The notes under the pieces are model-generated. The model was not told where the DNA came from, did not search any database, and saw nothing but the letters and a program-made list of their open reading frames with translations. Made by a program: the position numbers and the translations under genes. Below, piece after piece: positions 38,798 to 48,230 of a DNA stretch of 64,000 bases; the first letter of the stretch is position 1, and each line of letters begins with the position of its first letter. The stretch comes from a virus, in the IMG/VR virus record IMGVR_UViG_3300025117_000601, positions 1 through 64,000 of that record; one strand, 5' to 3'.

Positions 38798-39000
38798 TAG
38801 ATAAAATATGTGAAACTCAAAATAAATTAGCTGCTGGGGTTGACGATGATGATACCAGAGTGCAAAAATTAGGTAGACTTATTCAACAGTACAGAGAAAT
38901 TACAGATAATGATTACAGCGTTGTAATAGAAGGATTGTCAAATCGGGAAACTTGGCTTTTCGACCACATTTTAACACTATTCAAAGTTCCACTGTACTAG
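38779..39000 (+). CDS. Small helical hypothetical protein (73 aa)
   Basis: Overlaps the upstream gene by 19 bases. Predicted helical, with a central acidic cluster. No recognised family. Confidence 0.5.
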   Translation: MPVKSMIDKICETQNKLAAGVDDDDTRVQKLGRLIQQYREITDNDYSVVIEGLSNRETWLFDHILTLFKVPLY

Positions 39001-39007
39001 GGTTGAA

Positions 39008-39427
39008 ATGGCGGATCATCGTACCGATAAATGCTGTTATCGTAGTTCGTATAGTGATTCCGACCTATATATCACTCCCTTGCAATATATTACAGAGATT
39101 TTCTTTGAGCGTACAGCTAAGGGGGCGTTACCTAATGAGTTCTGGCGGTTGCCGCAATACAAAAAAGAGTGGGGTAGGAGAGCTAAGGAGGTAGCAGCAC
39201 TACTGAAGAAATATATACCAGAGGCTATCATTCAAGGCTTGAGAGACCCACGCCTAAAAAATCTACAGAGCCTCCACGCCAAGGCTAGTTTTTCGTACAA
39301 AAAAGTGTTCGACGAGTATGAGAATAGATTAAAAGTGCAGGAAAAGTTAGATGTGGAAGAGGTTAAGCCAGTCAGCGGGGAAACTAGACAGCCGTTTAGA
39401 CAAAGTTCAGTATTTGATTTATTATAA
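39008..39427 (+). CDS. Hypothetical protein (139 aa) upstream of recA-like gene
   Basis: Y-I-T-E-I-F-F-E-R-T-A-K-G-A-L-P-N-E-F-W near residue 27, then a basic helical region ending in F-R-Q-S-S-V-F-D-L-L. The short acidic/aromatic C-terminal peptide could be an interaction motif. The start codon of the next frame overlaps its stop. Function unknown; the neighbours suggest a recombination role. Confidence 0.5.
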   Translation: MADHRTDKCCYRSSYSDSDLYITPLQYITEIFFERTAKGALPNEFWRLPQYKKEWGRRAKEVAALLKKYIPEAIIQGLRDPRLKNLQSLHAKASFSYKKVFDEYENRLKVQEKLDVEEVKPVSGETRQPFRQSSVFDLL

Positions 39428-39714
39428 TGCCTAAAAAATTAACCCAAGAAGAAGCAGAAAAAAGGAGTTTAGGGGTTGGAATTGAGATGGTGGGAGAGTA
39501 TACTAACAGTAGTACAAATTGTAAATTTCGATGCCCATGTGGAAAATTGTTTCTCGCCCAACCAAGTAATATATGGAACAAACACACTAAGTCATGCGGG
39601 TGTAATATAACCTGTAAGGGTAAAAATAATTTCAATTTTAAAGGATATGAAGAAATACGCGGTAGTCAAATTAGGATGATAAAACAACACGCGAAAGGAA
39701 GAATTAGGAAATAA
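39427..39714 (+). pseudogene. N-terminal fragment of HNH homing endonuclease
   Basis: 95 residues: S-L-G-V-G-I-E-M-V-G-E-Y, F-R-C-P-C-G-K-L-F, K-S-C-G-C-N, then G-Y-E-E-I-R-G-S-Q-I and a premature stop. It matches the endonuclease at 51832 up to the point where the catalytic module starts, and the fragment at 30234. It sits between a hypothetical gene and recA without disrupting either. Confidence 0.7.
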
Positions 39715-39720
39715 CAAATA

Positions 39721-40728
39721 ATGAAAAAGCAAAAAGCTGAAGAAAATATGCCAAGTCAAGAAGTAGATAATACGCAGAGAGTATTAGACACCATTACAAA
39801 AACATACGGTGATGACGTATTATATTCTGGTAGTCATTTAATAGAAAATCCACCACCGATTTTAAGCTGGTCGCCAGCCCTTGATATAGCTCTTGGGGGA
39901 GGGGTGCCGCCAGGGATTGTTTGTCTCTGTTCCCGGCCAAAATTAGGCAAAACTTCTAGTGCGATTTCCCTAGCTCGCAACGCACAAAAGGCTGGGTTAT
40001 TTGTGTTAATTTGTGATATTGAAGGGCGGTTAGCCCCAAGAGATTTAGATATAGATGGTTTAGATCATTCAAAACTACAAATTATTAGTTCGTCTGCTAC
40101 AAATATGTTATCGGACGAAAGTTTTTTGGGTGCAGCTAGAGAAGTAATTTTTTCGATACCAAAGTCTTTTATTATATTAGATTCAATAAGTCAGTTATTA
40201 AGTAACGCTCGTCGTGATAATAATTTATCAGATAAGTTTAGGGCACCCGAGGCGATGGTTTTAGCTGCCTTTTTTAGACAAATTACACCAATACTTAATA
40301 AGCAAAATAGTTATGTTGTTGCTATTACACACCAAATTGCCAATCTTGGTAACAGTCAAGCCATTTGGGCGGAATCGGGCGGTACAAAGGTTCAGTATTG
40401 TCTCTCCACGAAAATTAAGGGGATTTCTAGCGAAGCCTTTCCAAAGAATGATAAACCACTAGGACTCAAGATTAAATGGCAGGTAATGGCGTCTCCGCTC
40501 GGACCTCCTGGTATTATAACGGAATCATTCCTGCGGTTTGGACATGGGCTTGACAAAGTTTTAGAGATACTAGATTTGGGATTGAACGTAGGTGTCATTC
40601 AGGCTAGCGGTAGCTGGTATGTGTATGACGACATTAAAGCCCAGGGGCAAGAAAAATTCAGAACGGCACTTATTGAAAGCGGTAGGGTTGACGAATTACA
40701 TAGTAAAATAAAAGAAATTCTATTATAA
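39721..40728 (+). CDS. RecA-like recombinase
   Basis: P-loop at 71-78 reads S-R-P-K-L-G-K-T, lacking the usual first Gly of GxxxxGKT; Walker B-like F-I-I-L-D-S-I follows, then A-I-T-H-Q-I. Overall layout (I-L-S-W-S-P-A-L-D-I-A-L-G-G-G upstream of the P-loop) is that of RecA/UvsX. 335 aa. Catalyses strand exchange in phage recombination and replication. Next to a small nuclease and UvsY-position gene. Confidence 0.85.
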   Translation: MKKQKAEENMPSQEVDNTQRVLDTITKTYGDDVLYSGSHLIENPPPILSWSPALDIALGGGVPPGIVCLCSRPKLGKTSSAISLARNAQKAGLFVLICDIEGRLAPRDLDIDGLDHSKLQIISSSATNMLSDESFLGAAREVIFSIPKSFIILDSISQLLSNARRDNNLSDKFRAPEAMVLAAFFRQITPILNKQNSYVVAITHQIANLGNSQAIWAESGGTKVQYCLSTKIKGISSEAFPKNDKPLGLKIKWQVMASPLGPPGIITESFLRFGHGLDKVLEILDLGLNVGVIQASGSWYVYDDIKAQGQEKFRTALIESGRVDELHSKIKEILL

Positions 40729-41129
40729 TGCAAGTTATAGATTTTGATGGTGTAGCCTATAAATTCCCCCCACTGGGACATACTAGCGATAAATATGTAA
40801 ACAAACACAAGTCGGAATTACACACAAAATGCCGCACACTCCTACAAACCATTTTCCCCGCCCGAGTCTTTTTGGAAGAGGTTCCGATACCGGGTCTGAA
40901 ATTGTACGTTGATTTTTTCCTAATTTTCAGTAGTACAGTAATAGAAGTTCAGGGGCGGCAACATCTTGAGTACACCCCTCACTTTCACGCTAACAAACTT
41001 GAATTTTATAGGGCTAGGCAGAGAGACGAATTGAAGCGCCGCTGGTGTGAGTTAAATAACATCGGAATGGTCGAACTATTATATAATGAAGATATTAGTG
41101 TTTGGAAGTCTAAAATATTGGGATCGTGA
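40728..41129 (+). CDS. Small PD-(D/E)xK-like endonuclease
   Basis: L-Y-V-D-F-F-L then V-I-E-V-Q-G-R-Q-H (about 58-79) gives the D...E-x-Q core, and a later D-E-L-K-R-R-W-C resembles Vsr/DUF559-like nucleases. The same core ends the zinc-ribbon nucleases at 44265 and 46979. Overlaps recA by one base; could be a recombination or repair nuclease. Confidence 0.68.
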   Translation: MQVIDFDGVAYKFPPLGHTSDKYVNKHKSELHTKCRTLLQTIFPARVFLEEVPIPGLKLYVDFFLIFSSTVIEVQGRQHLEYTPHFHANKLEFYRARQRDELKRRWCELNNIGMVELLYNEDISVWKSKILGS

Positions 41130-41305
41130 TGGATGAAATTATAATTTGCAAGCGTGAAGGTAAATTTGTAGTTGAATGTTATAATGGTGGTAAAAAGGTA
41201 GCTGAAAAATCGTTCTTTGAAGTTGATTTTGATAATTATGAAGTTATTAATTTTAAGGGGTTTACTGCTGAATTACCGTTAACGGTTTGGCATTACAAAT
41301 ATTAG
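41129..41305 (+). CDS. Small hypothetical protein (58 aa)
   Basis: ATG 41129 overlaps the previous stop. Beta-rich, with alternating hydrophobic residues. No recognised family. Confidence 0.45.
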   Translation: MDEIIICKREGKFVVECYNGGKKVAEKSFFEVDFDNYEVINFKGFTAELPLTVWHYKY

Positions 41306-41320
41306 GGGTATTAATAAATT

Positions 41321-41791
41321 ATGAGCCTAGAAGATCGTCTACTAGAATTAGAGAATATACGAGCCGCCCTATTTGCGCAGTTAGGTATTGGTGAGTTAAA
41401 GCCCAAATCAGAGGTTCAAAAATATTTAACTTTAGGCGAGTCTGAGTTAAAAGCAATAACCCCAGAGTCGTGTGTTATAGGAGCGCACTTATTAGCGTCA
41501 GAATCTACCTACATACAAACCCAAATAAACCGCCACCAAAGAATATATAATTGGGCGAACCGCAACCTATCTCAAATAATAGCCAAAGTAGTAGACAATT
41601 ACGGCACCCAATACACGCCATACGAGATAAAAAAGGCACGAGCTATAAACGATGATATGGCACTGCATAAATTTGCACAATTAGCGTCCGACACTGAACT
41701 CGTGTTAGACTCTTTAGCTTTCATACCTCAAAATTTGAAATTTCAGGCTCAAACATTACTATCACTAGCACAGTCTAAGCAGAGGCAATAA
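41321..41791 (+). CDS. Helical protein in UvsY-like position (156 aa)
   Basis: Nearly all helical, with a Gln/Asn-rich middle. It follows the RecA-like gene cluster, where some phages place recombination mediators such as UvsY. This placement is the only argument; the sequence itself is not recognised. Confidence 0.5.
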   Translation: MSLEDRLLELENIRAALFAQLGIGELKPKSEVQKYLTLGESELKAITPESCVIGAHLLASESTYIQTQINRHQRIYNWANRNLSQIIAKVVDNYGTQYTPYEIKKARAINDDMALHKFAQLASDTELVLDSLAFIPQNLKFQAQTLLSLAQSKQRQ

Positions 41792-41793
41792 TA

Positions 41794-42000
41794 ATGAACA
41801 AAGAACAAATACGAGACAGTCTATATGAATTAGCAAAACATTTTGCTATAGAAATAAATTTTACAGACAGTTTCGATATAAAAGACGAAAGACTTATTTA
41901 TATAAATGGGTGGGTAACATCTAGTGAATTATTTTCTTTGGCTAAAAAATTAGAGGAATTAGAATTAGAACAAACTATACTGGTAAGTAATAATGAGTAA
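41794..42000 (+). CDS. Small protein, paralogue of 42195 gene (68 aa)
   Basis: Shares the C-terminal pattern (I-x-G-W-x-T-S-x-E-L ... L-E-x-L-E-x-E-Q) with the gene at 42195. Overlaps the next gene by eight bases. Function unknown. Confidence 0.5.
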   Translation: MNKEQIRDSLYELAKHFAIEINFTDSFDIKDERLIYINGWVTSSELFSLAKKLEELELEQTILVSNNE

Positions 42001-42202
42001 ATATATCGAAATGAATTTAGTTAAAGTGGACGACAATGGTAGTGTTAATTATTATGCCGTATTTGATAAAACTTTTGACGGTATGATGATGACTAAATCC
42101 GCACTATCATATACCGATGATGAAAAAGTGCGGAATATAAAAATGCAATATATTGGTAATGTTTTGGTTGAACAAGCTATATTTGGAGACGATGATGAGT
42201 AA
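41993..42202 (+). CDS. Small acidic hypothetical protein (69 aa)
   Basis: ATG overlaps the upstream gene; sits between two paralogous small genes. Beta-rich, acidic C-terminus. No recognised family. Confidence 0.45.
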   Translation: MSKYIEMNLVKVDDNGSVNYYAVFDKTFDGMMMTKSALSYTDDEKVRNIKMQYIGNVLVEQAIFGDDDE

Positions 42203-42371
42203 GAAAAAGCACATACAAAACATTAAAGACATAGCAGAAGATTATAATATATATGTTGGTTTTGGTCCGTATAAGGAACTTTTTATTAGTGGATGGTGTA
42301 CGTCTTTTGAATTACAAATTATATGTGATGAATTACTCCAGTTAGAACAAATTATGCAGGAGAAACAATAA
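42195..42371 (+). CDS. Small protein, paralogue of 41794 gene (58 aa)
   Basis: ATG 42195 (or 42192) overlaps the previous gene. L-F-I-S-G-W-C-T-S-F-E-L with L-L-Q-L-E-Q parallels the gene at 41794, so the pair arose by duplication with one gene between. Function unknown. Confidence 0.5.
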   Translation: MSKKKHIQNIKDIAEDYNIYVGFGPYKELFISGWCTSFELQIICDELLQLEQIMQEKQ

Positions 42372-42868
42372 TGAAATTACCAGATGTTTTAGAACAAGCC
42401 ATTTTAACCACAAATTGGCAACTAGTAAGCGATGTTTTATTTGCGGTTAATGGTAAGCGTGTTTTGCCCCCAAAGCCTAAGAGCGAAGCTGAAGAATTAG
42501 CCGATTTAGACATCCCCAATACTATAGTAGAGGTGGAAGACGATGATGAAGACGACAGTGTTCTTCCCATTAGGCGCGCCCCCATGAAGAAAAAACGTGG
42601 TAGGAATAGTTTTGTTGATGATTTCTCCCTTGCTACTAAAGACCTAACGGAAAACGACCCCCAATTAGTCAAGATGTACAAACCAGTTCCATCCGAACGT
42701 CGCCCAGAGACTCAATTGTTAGAATTACAATGTACACAATGTCATCAGACCGTCCAAGTTCCACCATCCCTTGCTTCTAGTCGCTCATTCGACCCCTCCA
42801 ACGAAAACGATGAGAGGGCGTTATTTAGGTGCGATAAGTGCTCTAAATTAGGTGGTGGTAAAAAGTAA
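42371..42868 (+). CDS. Zinc-finger protein with acidic linker (165 aa)
   Basis: ATG overlaps the previous stop. Acidic middle (E-D-D-D-E-D-D), a basic stretch (M-K-K-K-R-G-R) and a C-terminal zinc ribbon (C-T-Q-C and C-D-K-C, about 134-158). Directly upstream of the DnaB-like helicase; might be a loader or regulator but evidence is positional only. Confidence 0.5.
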   Translation: MKLPDVLEQAILTTNWQLVSDVLFAVNGKRVLPPKPKSEAEELADLDIPNTIVEVEDDDEDDSVLPIRRAPMKKKRGRNSFVDDFSLATKDLTENDPQLVKMYKPVPSERRPETQLLELQCTQCHQTVQVPPSLASSRSFDPSNENDERALFRCDKCSKLGGGKK

Positions 42869-42869
42869 T

Positions 42870-44258
42870 ATGGACAAACTAAGTGACGTTAGCGCTGAAG
42901 GCGCGGTGTTAGCTGGTACTTTTAAGTATGGGTCTGACATATATTACGACATTTGTGATGTACTACAACCAGACACCTTCACCGACGAAACGAACGTAGT
43001 TCTGTGGAAATGTTTTGTATACCTATTGGACGAACAGAAGTTAGAGAGATTAGATCAAGCCTCTGTAATGACGACATTGTCTAGTTTGGGCTATCAGTGG
43101 GTAGTGGACCGCGATATCAACCATTTGCGTAGCGTATTCCAACGTGATATATTGGCGGAAAATGTCAAAAGACTTGCTATTAGAATACGCAAATTACATA
43201 TTACGAGATTGCTATTATCACAAGTTAGGGGAGTTAGTAAAGAGTTAGAATTAGTCACTGGTGAAGAAAGCATTGAAGACATATTAAATATTCCAGAGTT
43301 AGTAGTGTTTTCCTTTAATCAGGAATTATATGGTAATATAAGTAATGAACCAATAAAAATTGGCGATAAAGCTAAAGATTATATAGAATATGTGGTAAAC
43401 AACCCAGTGCCGATGGTCGGCTTAGATATAGGATTACCTAAATATAACTATGCTATAGGGTCTGGAGTTAGAAGGGGGGGGATCACATTAATTGGTGCCC
43501 GTCCCGGAATCGGAAAAAGTATGCTATGTGCCAATGTAGCTATAAACGTGGCATTAAAAGGAACTCCAGTTTTAATCGTTGACACGGAAATGTCGTATGT
43601 AGACATCTTACCAAGAATGTTGGCTAATCTTACATTTGATTGTCCCATGCGGGCTACAATTACGGAAATCGAGCAAGGGTCATTTACTGATCTTCCTGCT
43701 AAAAATAAATCTGTTAATGAAGCCTCTGCTAAACTACAAGAACTGCCAATTAAGTTTATGTCTGTAGTAGGACAATCGTTTCAAAATGTTCTTAGTATTA
43801 TTAGAAGGTGGATTTATAAAGAGGTTGGATTTACCAACGGTATTACTAATCAGTGTTTAATTATATATGATTATTTTCACCTGACGGATACTGAGAAATT
43901 AGATAGTGGAGTTCAAGAACACCAACTTCTAGGATATTACATTGATAAATTACATATTTTAGCTGCTAAATATAGTGTACCGATATTCTGTACTACTCAA
44001 TTGAATAGGGATGGTATTAAAGAATTACATGGCGGGATTATAGCGTCTAGTGATCGTATCCTGAATACAGTACAGTCGTTTAGTGTTTTAAGAATGAAGA
44101 GTGATGATGAATTAGCACTAGAGGATAAAGATAGCGATGGAGCGTACACGAGTGGTAATGCACAAATTGTTATATTAAAAAGTAGATATTCGGATGGATG
44201 TGACGGTAAAATAAGTATACAAAAATATGGTAAATATGGGAAAATAGTGGAGGTATAA
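42870..44258 (+). CDS. DnaB-type replicative helicase
   Basis: RecA-fold hexameric helicase: Walker A G-A-R-P-G-I-G-K-S at 209-217, D-T-E-M, I-I-Y-D-Y-F-H (Walker B-like) and T-T-Q-L-N-R. An N-terminal helical domain (about 1-110) matches the DnaB N-domain. 462 aa. Unwinds DNA 5' to 3' at the fork, partnering the primase at 45910. Start ATG 42870. Confidence 0.88.
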   Translation: MDKLSDVSAEGAVLAGTFKYGSDIYYDICDVLQPDTFTDETNVVLWKCFVYLLDEQKLERLDQASVMTTLSSLGYQWVVDRDINHLRSVFQRDILAENVKRLAIRIRKLHITRLLLSQVRGVSKELELVTGEESIEDILNIPELVVFSFNQELYGNISNEPIKIGDKAKDYIEYVVNNPVPMVGLDIGLPKYNYAIGSGVRRGGITLIGARPGIGKSMLCANVAINVALKGTPVLIVDTEMSYVDILPRMLANLTFDCPMRATITEIEQGSFTDLPAKNKSVNEASAKLQELPIKFMSVVGQSFQNVLSIIRRWIYKEVGFTNGITNQCLIIYDYFHLTDTEKLDSGVQEHQLLGYYIDKLHILAAKYSVPIFCTTQLNRDGIKELHGGIIASSDRILNTVQSFSVLRMKSDDELALEDKDSDGAYTSGNAQIVILKSRYSDGCDGKISIQKYGKYGKIVEV

Positions 44259-44264
44259 TAATGT

Positions 44265-45215
44265 ATGCGTAAAAGACGCAATTCCATTGCTGAAAATACT
44301 GAAATGATGAAGTTTTGGGATAATGAATTGAATACAAAAAACCCAAACACGGTATTACAATGTAGTAATCTAAAGATGAATTGGAAATGTGAACTAGGAC
44401 ACCGTTGGGTCAGTCCACCATCAAGCGTGTTCAGTGGGCATTACTGCCCATATTGTTCAAATCAAAAGGTTTTAATTGGATTCAATGATTTATCTACTAC
44501 ACATCCACATTTAGCTGAATTGTTTTCGAGAGACAGCAAATTACGACCAGAAGACGTAACACATGGAAGTAATAAGTTTATAATATGTGTCTGTGAAAAT
44601 GGACACGAATATAAAACAACACCGAATAGTTTAACACAAGGCAGAAGATGTGGTGTTTGTACTGGTAAACAAATTATCATTGGCGTTAATGACTTGACTA
44701 CGACTTATCCCGAATTATGCAAAGAATGGTCTTCTAAAAATAAATTTGGTCCAGAAACAGTAACAGCGGGGTCAAATAAGAAAGTTATATGGGAAGATGA
44801 ATTTGGGCATGAGTGGATATCAATCGTATTAAATAGGATCAATGGTAGATCGTGCCCAAAGTGTTCTTGTAGTAAAATGGAAAAAATTACATATAGTTTA
44901 CTAGATGCTAAATCAGCGGAATATATATTTCAACATAAGTTTTCAGATTGTAAAGATCAAGCTTTATTAGTATTCGATTTTTATCTTCCAAAATATAACT
45001 GTTGTATTGAATGTCAAGGTATTCAGCATTACGAGGATGAGTTTGTCAAAAAATTTAATCAAACAACTTACTACAGTGAAAAATTATCTAATATTAGAAG
45101 GAAATATAACATCAAAAGAGAATATTGTGTAAAAAATGGAATCAAACTTATAGAAATAAAATATACAGAAATTAACAATATCGAAGAAATATTAAAAAGA
45201 GAGATTGGAATTTAA
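44265..45215 (+). CDS. Treble-clef zinc-ribbon repeat nuclease, mobile type (3 zinc repeats + PD-(D/E)xK)
   Basis: Three similar repeats of about 60 residues, each with (W)-x-C-x-x-G-H-x-W and C-P-x-C or a variant (DUF4379-like), then a PD-(D/E)xK core: V-F-D-F-Y-L-P-K then C-I-E-C-Q-G-I-Q-H-Y. Zinc repeats likely recognise DNA. Probably a homing-type or very-short-patch-like nuclease. Inserted between DnaB helicase and a methyltransferase. Confidence 0.7.
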   Translation: MRKRRNSIAENTEMMKFWDNELNTKNPNTVLQCSNLKMNWKCELGHRWVSPPSSVFSGHYCPYCSNQKVLIGFNDLSTTHPHLAELFSRDSKLRPEDVTHGSNKFIICVCENGHEYKTTPNSLTQGRRCGVCTGKQIIIGVNDLTTTYPELCKEWSSKNKFGPETVTAGSNKKVIWEDEFGHEWISIVLNRINGRSCPKCSCSKMEKITYSLLDAKSAEYIFQHKFSDCKDQALLVFDFYLPKYNCCIECQGIQHYEDEFVKKFNQTTYYSEKLSNIRRKYNIKREYCVKNGIKLIEIKYTEINNIEEILKREIGI

Positions 45216-45216
45216 T

Positions 45217-45876
45217 ATGGACATTAAACTGTGGCAGGGCGACTGTTTGGTACAAATGAAAAAAATACCAGATAAAAGTATTAACTTAATCCTAACAGAC
45301 ATTCCTTACAACGAAGTAAATAGAAAATCTAATGGGCTACGCAATTTAGACAAAGGTGCGGCTGACGTTTTAACATTTAACTTACATGATTTTTTAGTAC
45401 AGTGCAACAGGGTTTGTAGCGGCACTATATATATATTTTGTGGAACAGAGCAAGTAAGTGAGATTAGAAAAACGCTAGCGCAATTTGGATTATCTACTCG
45501 ACATTGCGTGTGGGAAAAAATTTCGCCTTCGCCAATGAATGGACAATATATTTGGTTATCATCTATCGAGAATTGTATATTTGCTAAAAACAAGGGGGCA
45601 ACATTCAACGAGCATTGTAAAAGTAGTGTGTGGAGATTTTCTAGTAGTAGGAATAAACAACACCCTACAGAAAAACCAATTAAATTATTTGAGTATTTAG
45701 TTAGTACATCTAGTAATAGTGGTGATTTAGTTTTAGACCCATGTATGGGTGGAGGTACTAGTGGGGTAGCTTGCAAAAAATTAGGCAGGAGGTTTATAGG
45801 GGTTGAACTAGATCAAGCATACTTTGATGCCGCAAAACAAAGAATAGACAACACACAATACAATAACGGGAATTGA
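45217..45876 (+). CDS. DNA methyltransferase with DIPY motif
   Basis: ATG 45217. Catalytic motif is T-D-I-P-Y-N, a variant of DPPY. Later H-P-T-E-K-P and the SAM-binding D-P-C-M-G-G-G-T-S-G follow, as in the beta class. 219 aa, short, so a small recognition region. The second position I for P may alter but need not abolish activity. Confidence 0.78.
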   Translation: MDIKLWQGDCLVQMKKIPDKSINLILTDIPYNEVNRKSNGLRNLDKGAADVLTFNLHDFLVQCNRVCSGTIYIFCGTEQVSEIRKTLAQFGLSTRHCVWEKISPSPMNGQYIWLSSIENCIFAKNKGATFNEHCKSSVWRFSSSRNKQHPTEKPIKLFEYLVSTSSNSGDLVLDPCMGGGTSGVACKKLGRRFIGVELDQAYFDAAKQRIDNTQYNNGN

Positions 45877-45909
45877 CTTTTAGTTAAATTAGGATGGGAA
45901 TTAAATAAT

Positions 45910-46992
45910 GTGGATTACTTCCAGGAAAGACTTAACGAATTAAACGAATTATGTTGTGATAGAATTGATGATTTGCTTATTAGGTTGGGAGTAGAGTATA
46001 AAAGAATAGGTAGAAGAATAGTAGGATGTTGCCCACTTCATAATAGTGATAATAATTCTGGATGGAATTTATATGACTCAGGCAATAGTCGTCGCGGGAA
46101 CTATGTATGCTATTCCGCGCAATGTGAAAAAAAGTTCGGAAATAACATAATAGGATTAACTAGGGGTATTTTAACAAGAAAAAGTCGAGGCGATATATCA
46201 TTTAATACGTCGGTATTATATCTGTGTGAATTTCTCGGCTATAAATCCCTACAGGAAATTCCCCTACCAGATAAACAAACATTAAAACGACGAAAAGATG
46301 ACTCTATATATACAAGGTTAAATGTGGTGCCAGAACATGAAGTCAAGGGGTGGGCGAGGTCACAAATACGCTCCAAGTTAGAAATTCCAGCCCCCTATTA
46401 TCTAGCGCGGGGATATAGCAGGGAAATCCTAGATAAGTATGATATTGGGTATTCCGCGAAATTGAATAAAGTTATCGTGCCGTGTTATGATAATGATTAC
46501 AAAAGGTGTATCGGTTGGATGGAGCGGGCGATAGATGGTGGCCTACCAAAATGGAAGTGTTCGGACGGATTTGAGAAAAGTAATTATTTGTATAACTATT
46601 GGTTCGCCCGTGAGAGACTTTATAGTAAATCTAATAGAGAGGACACCATTGTCATCGTGGAAGGAATAGGGGATGTTTTACGACTAGAGCAGTGTGGAAT
46701 ACATAATAGTATTGCATTACTTGGTATAAATCTTAGTAATTGTCAACAATCTATAATTGAAATGAGTAGGGCTCTGAATTTAATTATGCTTTTAGATAAT
46801 GACGCGGCTGGAATTATTGCGTCTGAGCAAATAAAGAAAAAACTTGGAAGACAATTTAGATTATATTTTTTGAATGAGAAAATACAAGGTGGTAAAGACA
46901 TAGGTGAGTGCTTAAATACAGACGAGATCACAAATGAAATTAAACAAATTATTATAACTATTAAAAATAAATACAACTATGACAAAACATGA
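45910..46992 (+). CDS. DnaG-type primase
   Basis: Zinc-binding module with Cys41, His44, Cys67 and Cys72 (C-P-L-H ... C-Y-S-A-Q-C), then a TOPRIM domain: I-V-I-V-E-G-I-G-D near 248-256 and L-D-N-D-A-A-G near 295-301, plus K-D-I-G-E. 360 aa, without the C-terminal helicase-binding domain of cellular DnaG. Makes RNA primers. GTG start. Confidence 0.85.
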   Translation: MDYFQERLNELNELCCDRIDDLLIRLGVEYKRIGRRIVGCCPLHNSDNNSGWNLYDSGNSRRGNYVCYSAQCEKKFGNNIIGLTRGILTRKSRGDISFNTSVLYLCEFLGYKSLQEIPLPDKQTLKRRKDDSIYTRLNVVPEHEVKGWARSQIRSKLEIPAPYYLARGYSREILDKYDIGYSAKLNKVIVPCYDNDYKRCIGWMERAIDGGLPKWKCSDGFEKSNYLYNYWFARERLYSKSNREDTIVIVEGIGDVLRLEQCGIHNSIALLGINLSNCQQSIIEMSRALNLIMLLDNDAAGIIASEQIKKKLGRQFRLYFLNEKIQGGKDIGECLNTDEITNEIKQIIITIKNKYNYDKT

Positions 46993-48226
46993 ACAAATAA
47001 TAAAAAATAATAAAATAATGTCATTTTGGGATTTTGAAAGAAATACATTAGACCCAAATACTACAACGTGTCGCAGTAGAAAAATAATGTGTTGTAAATG
47101 CCGCTTAGGGCATATATGGGATGCTCCTGTATATAGTGTGGCAAGATATAAAGGTATTGGTTGTCCATATTGTTTAAATCATAAAGTTTTAAAAGGGTTC
47201 AACGATTTACAAACAACACATCCGGACATAGCTTCAGAATTTCATCCGGTAAAAAACATTGGTAAATCACCAGATATGTTTACACGCAACTCTAGAGAGA
47301 AAATATGGTGGCTTGGTAAATGTGGACATGAATGGCTAGCATCAATATATACAAGAACTCATGGACGTAATTGTCATTATTGTAACTCACACAAAATTTT
47401 AATTGGCTTCAACGATTTACCAACGGTAAGACATGATATAGTTTTACAATGGCACCCAACGAAAAATGGTGATTTAAAACCAGAGAATTTTGCACAATTT
47501 AGTTGCTCAAGAATATGGTGGATGGATGAATTTATGCACGAGTGGGTTGCGACAATTCAGTCTAGAAGTCGTGGTAAGAAATGCCCATATTGTTCCAATA
47601 AAAAAATATTGATTGGTTTTAATGACTTAGCTACAACACACCCTAAACTTGCCGATGAATGGTCAGATAAAAACACAATTAAATCAACAGATGTTACATA
47701 TGGATACTCTAAAGACATTATATGGGAATGTCATTTGTGTGGATTTGGGTGGATTACAACAGTAAATAGTAGAACAAATAACTACAAACCAACCGGGTGC
47801 CCACGGTGTAATGCAAGTAAATTAGAAAAAGAAACGTCTAATATCTTGCAACGTTGTGGATATATATTAATAGATAGAAATGATTATGAACCACATAAAT
47901 ATTCTAAATTAAAAATATATATGCAAGAAAAGGGTTTTGATAATTGCAAAAACAAGAAACGGTTGCGATTTGATTTTTGGCTGCCAAACGAAAATACACT
48001 TATAGAATGTCAGGGCATACAGCATTATAAAAAAGAATGTTTGAGAAAAATTGGTGAGAATGACACCATATTTAACGTAGAAAAATTGGATAAAATTATT
48101 AAACACGATAAAATAAAAAAGCGTTTTTGTAAAAAAGAAAGAATAAAACTTATAGAGATAAAATACGATCAAATTGACCGCATTGAAGAAATACTAATTA
48201 AAGAACTAGGTTTAACTGAAAGGTAA
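46979..48226 (+). CDS. Treble-clef zinc-ribbon repeat nuclease, mobile type (4 zinc repeats + PD-(D/E)xK)
   Basis: Paralogue of the gene at 44265 with four zinc repeats instead of three (C-R-L-G-H-I-W, C-G-H-E-W, M-H-E-W-V, C-G-F-G-W, each with C-P/H-x-C). The third has lost one Cys ligand. C-terminal R-F-D-F-W-L-P then L-I-E-C-Q-G-I-Q-H-Y. Overlaps the primase by 14 bases. AT-richer than neighbours by eye, consistent with insertion. Confidence 0.7.
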   Translation: MTKHEQIIKNNKIMSFWDFERNTLDPNTTTCRSRKIMCCKCRLGHIWDAPVYSVARYKGIGCPYCLNHKVLKGFNDLQTTHPDIASEFHPVKNIGKSPDMFTRNSREKIWWLGKCGHEWLASIYTRTHGRNCHYCNSHKILIGFNDLPTVRHDIVLQWHPTKNGDLKPENFAQFSCSRIWWMDEFMHEWVATIQSRSRGKKCPYCSNKKILIGFNDLATTHPKLADEWSDKNTIKSTDVTYGYSKDIIWECHLCGFGWITTVNSRTNNYKPTGCPRCNASKLEKETSNILQRCGYILIDRNDYEPHKYSKLKIYMQEKGFDNCKNKKRLRFDFWLPNENTLIECQGIQHYKKECLRKIGENDTIFNVEKLDKIIKHDKIKKRFCKKERIKLIEIKYDQIDRIEEILIKELGLTER

Positions 48227-48230
48227 AATA

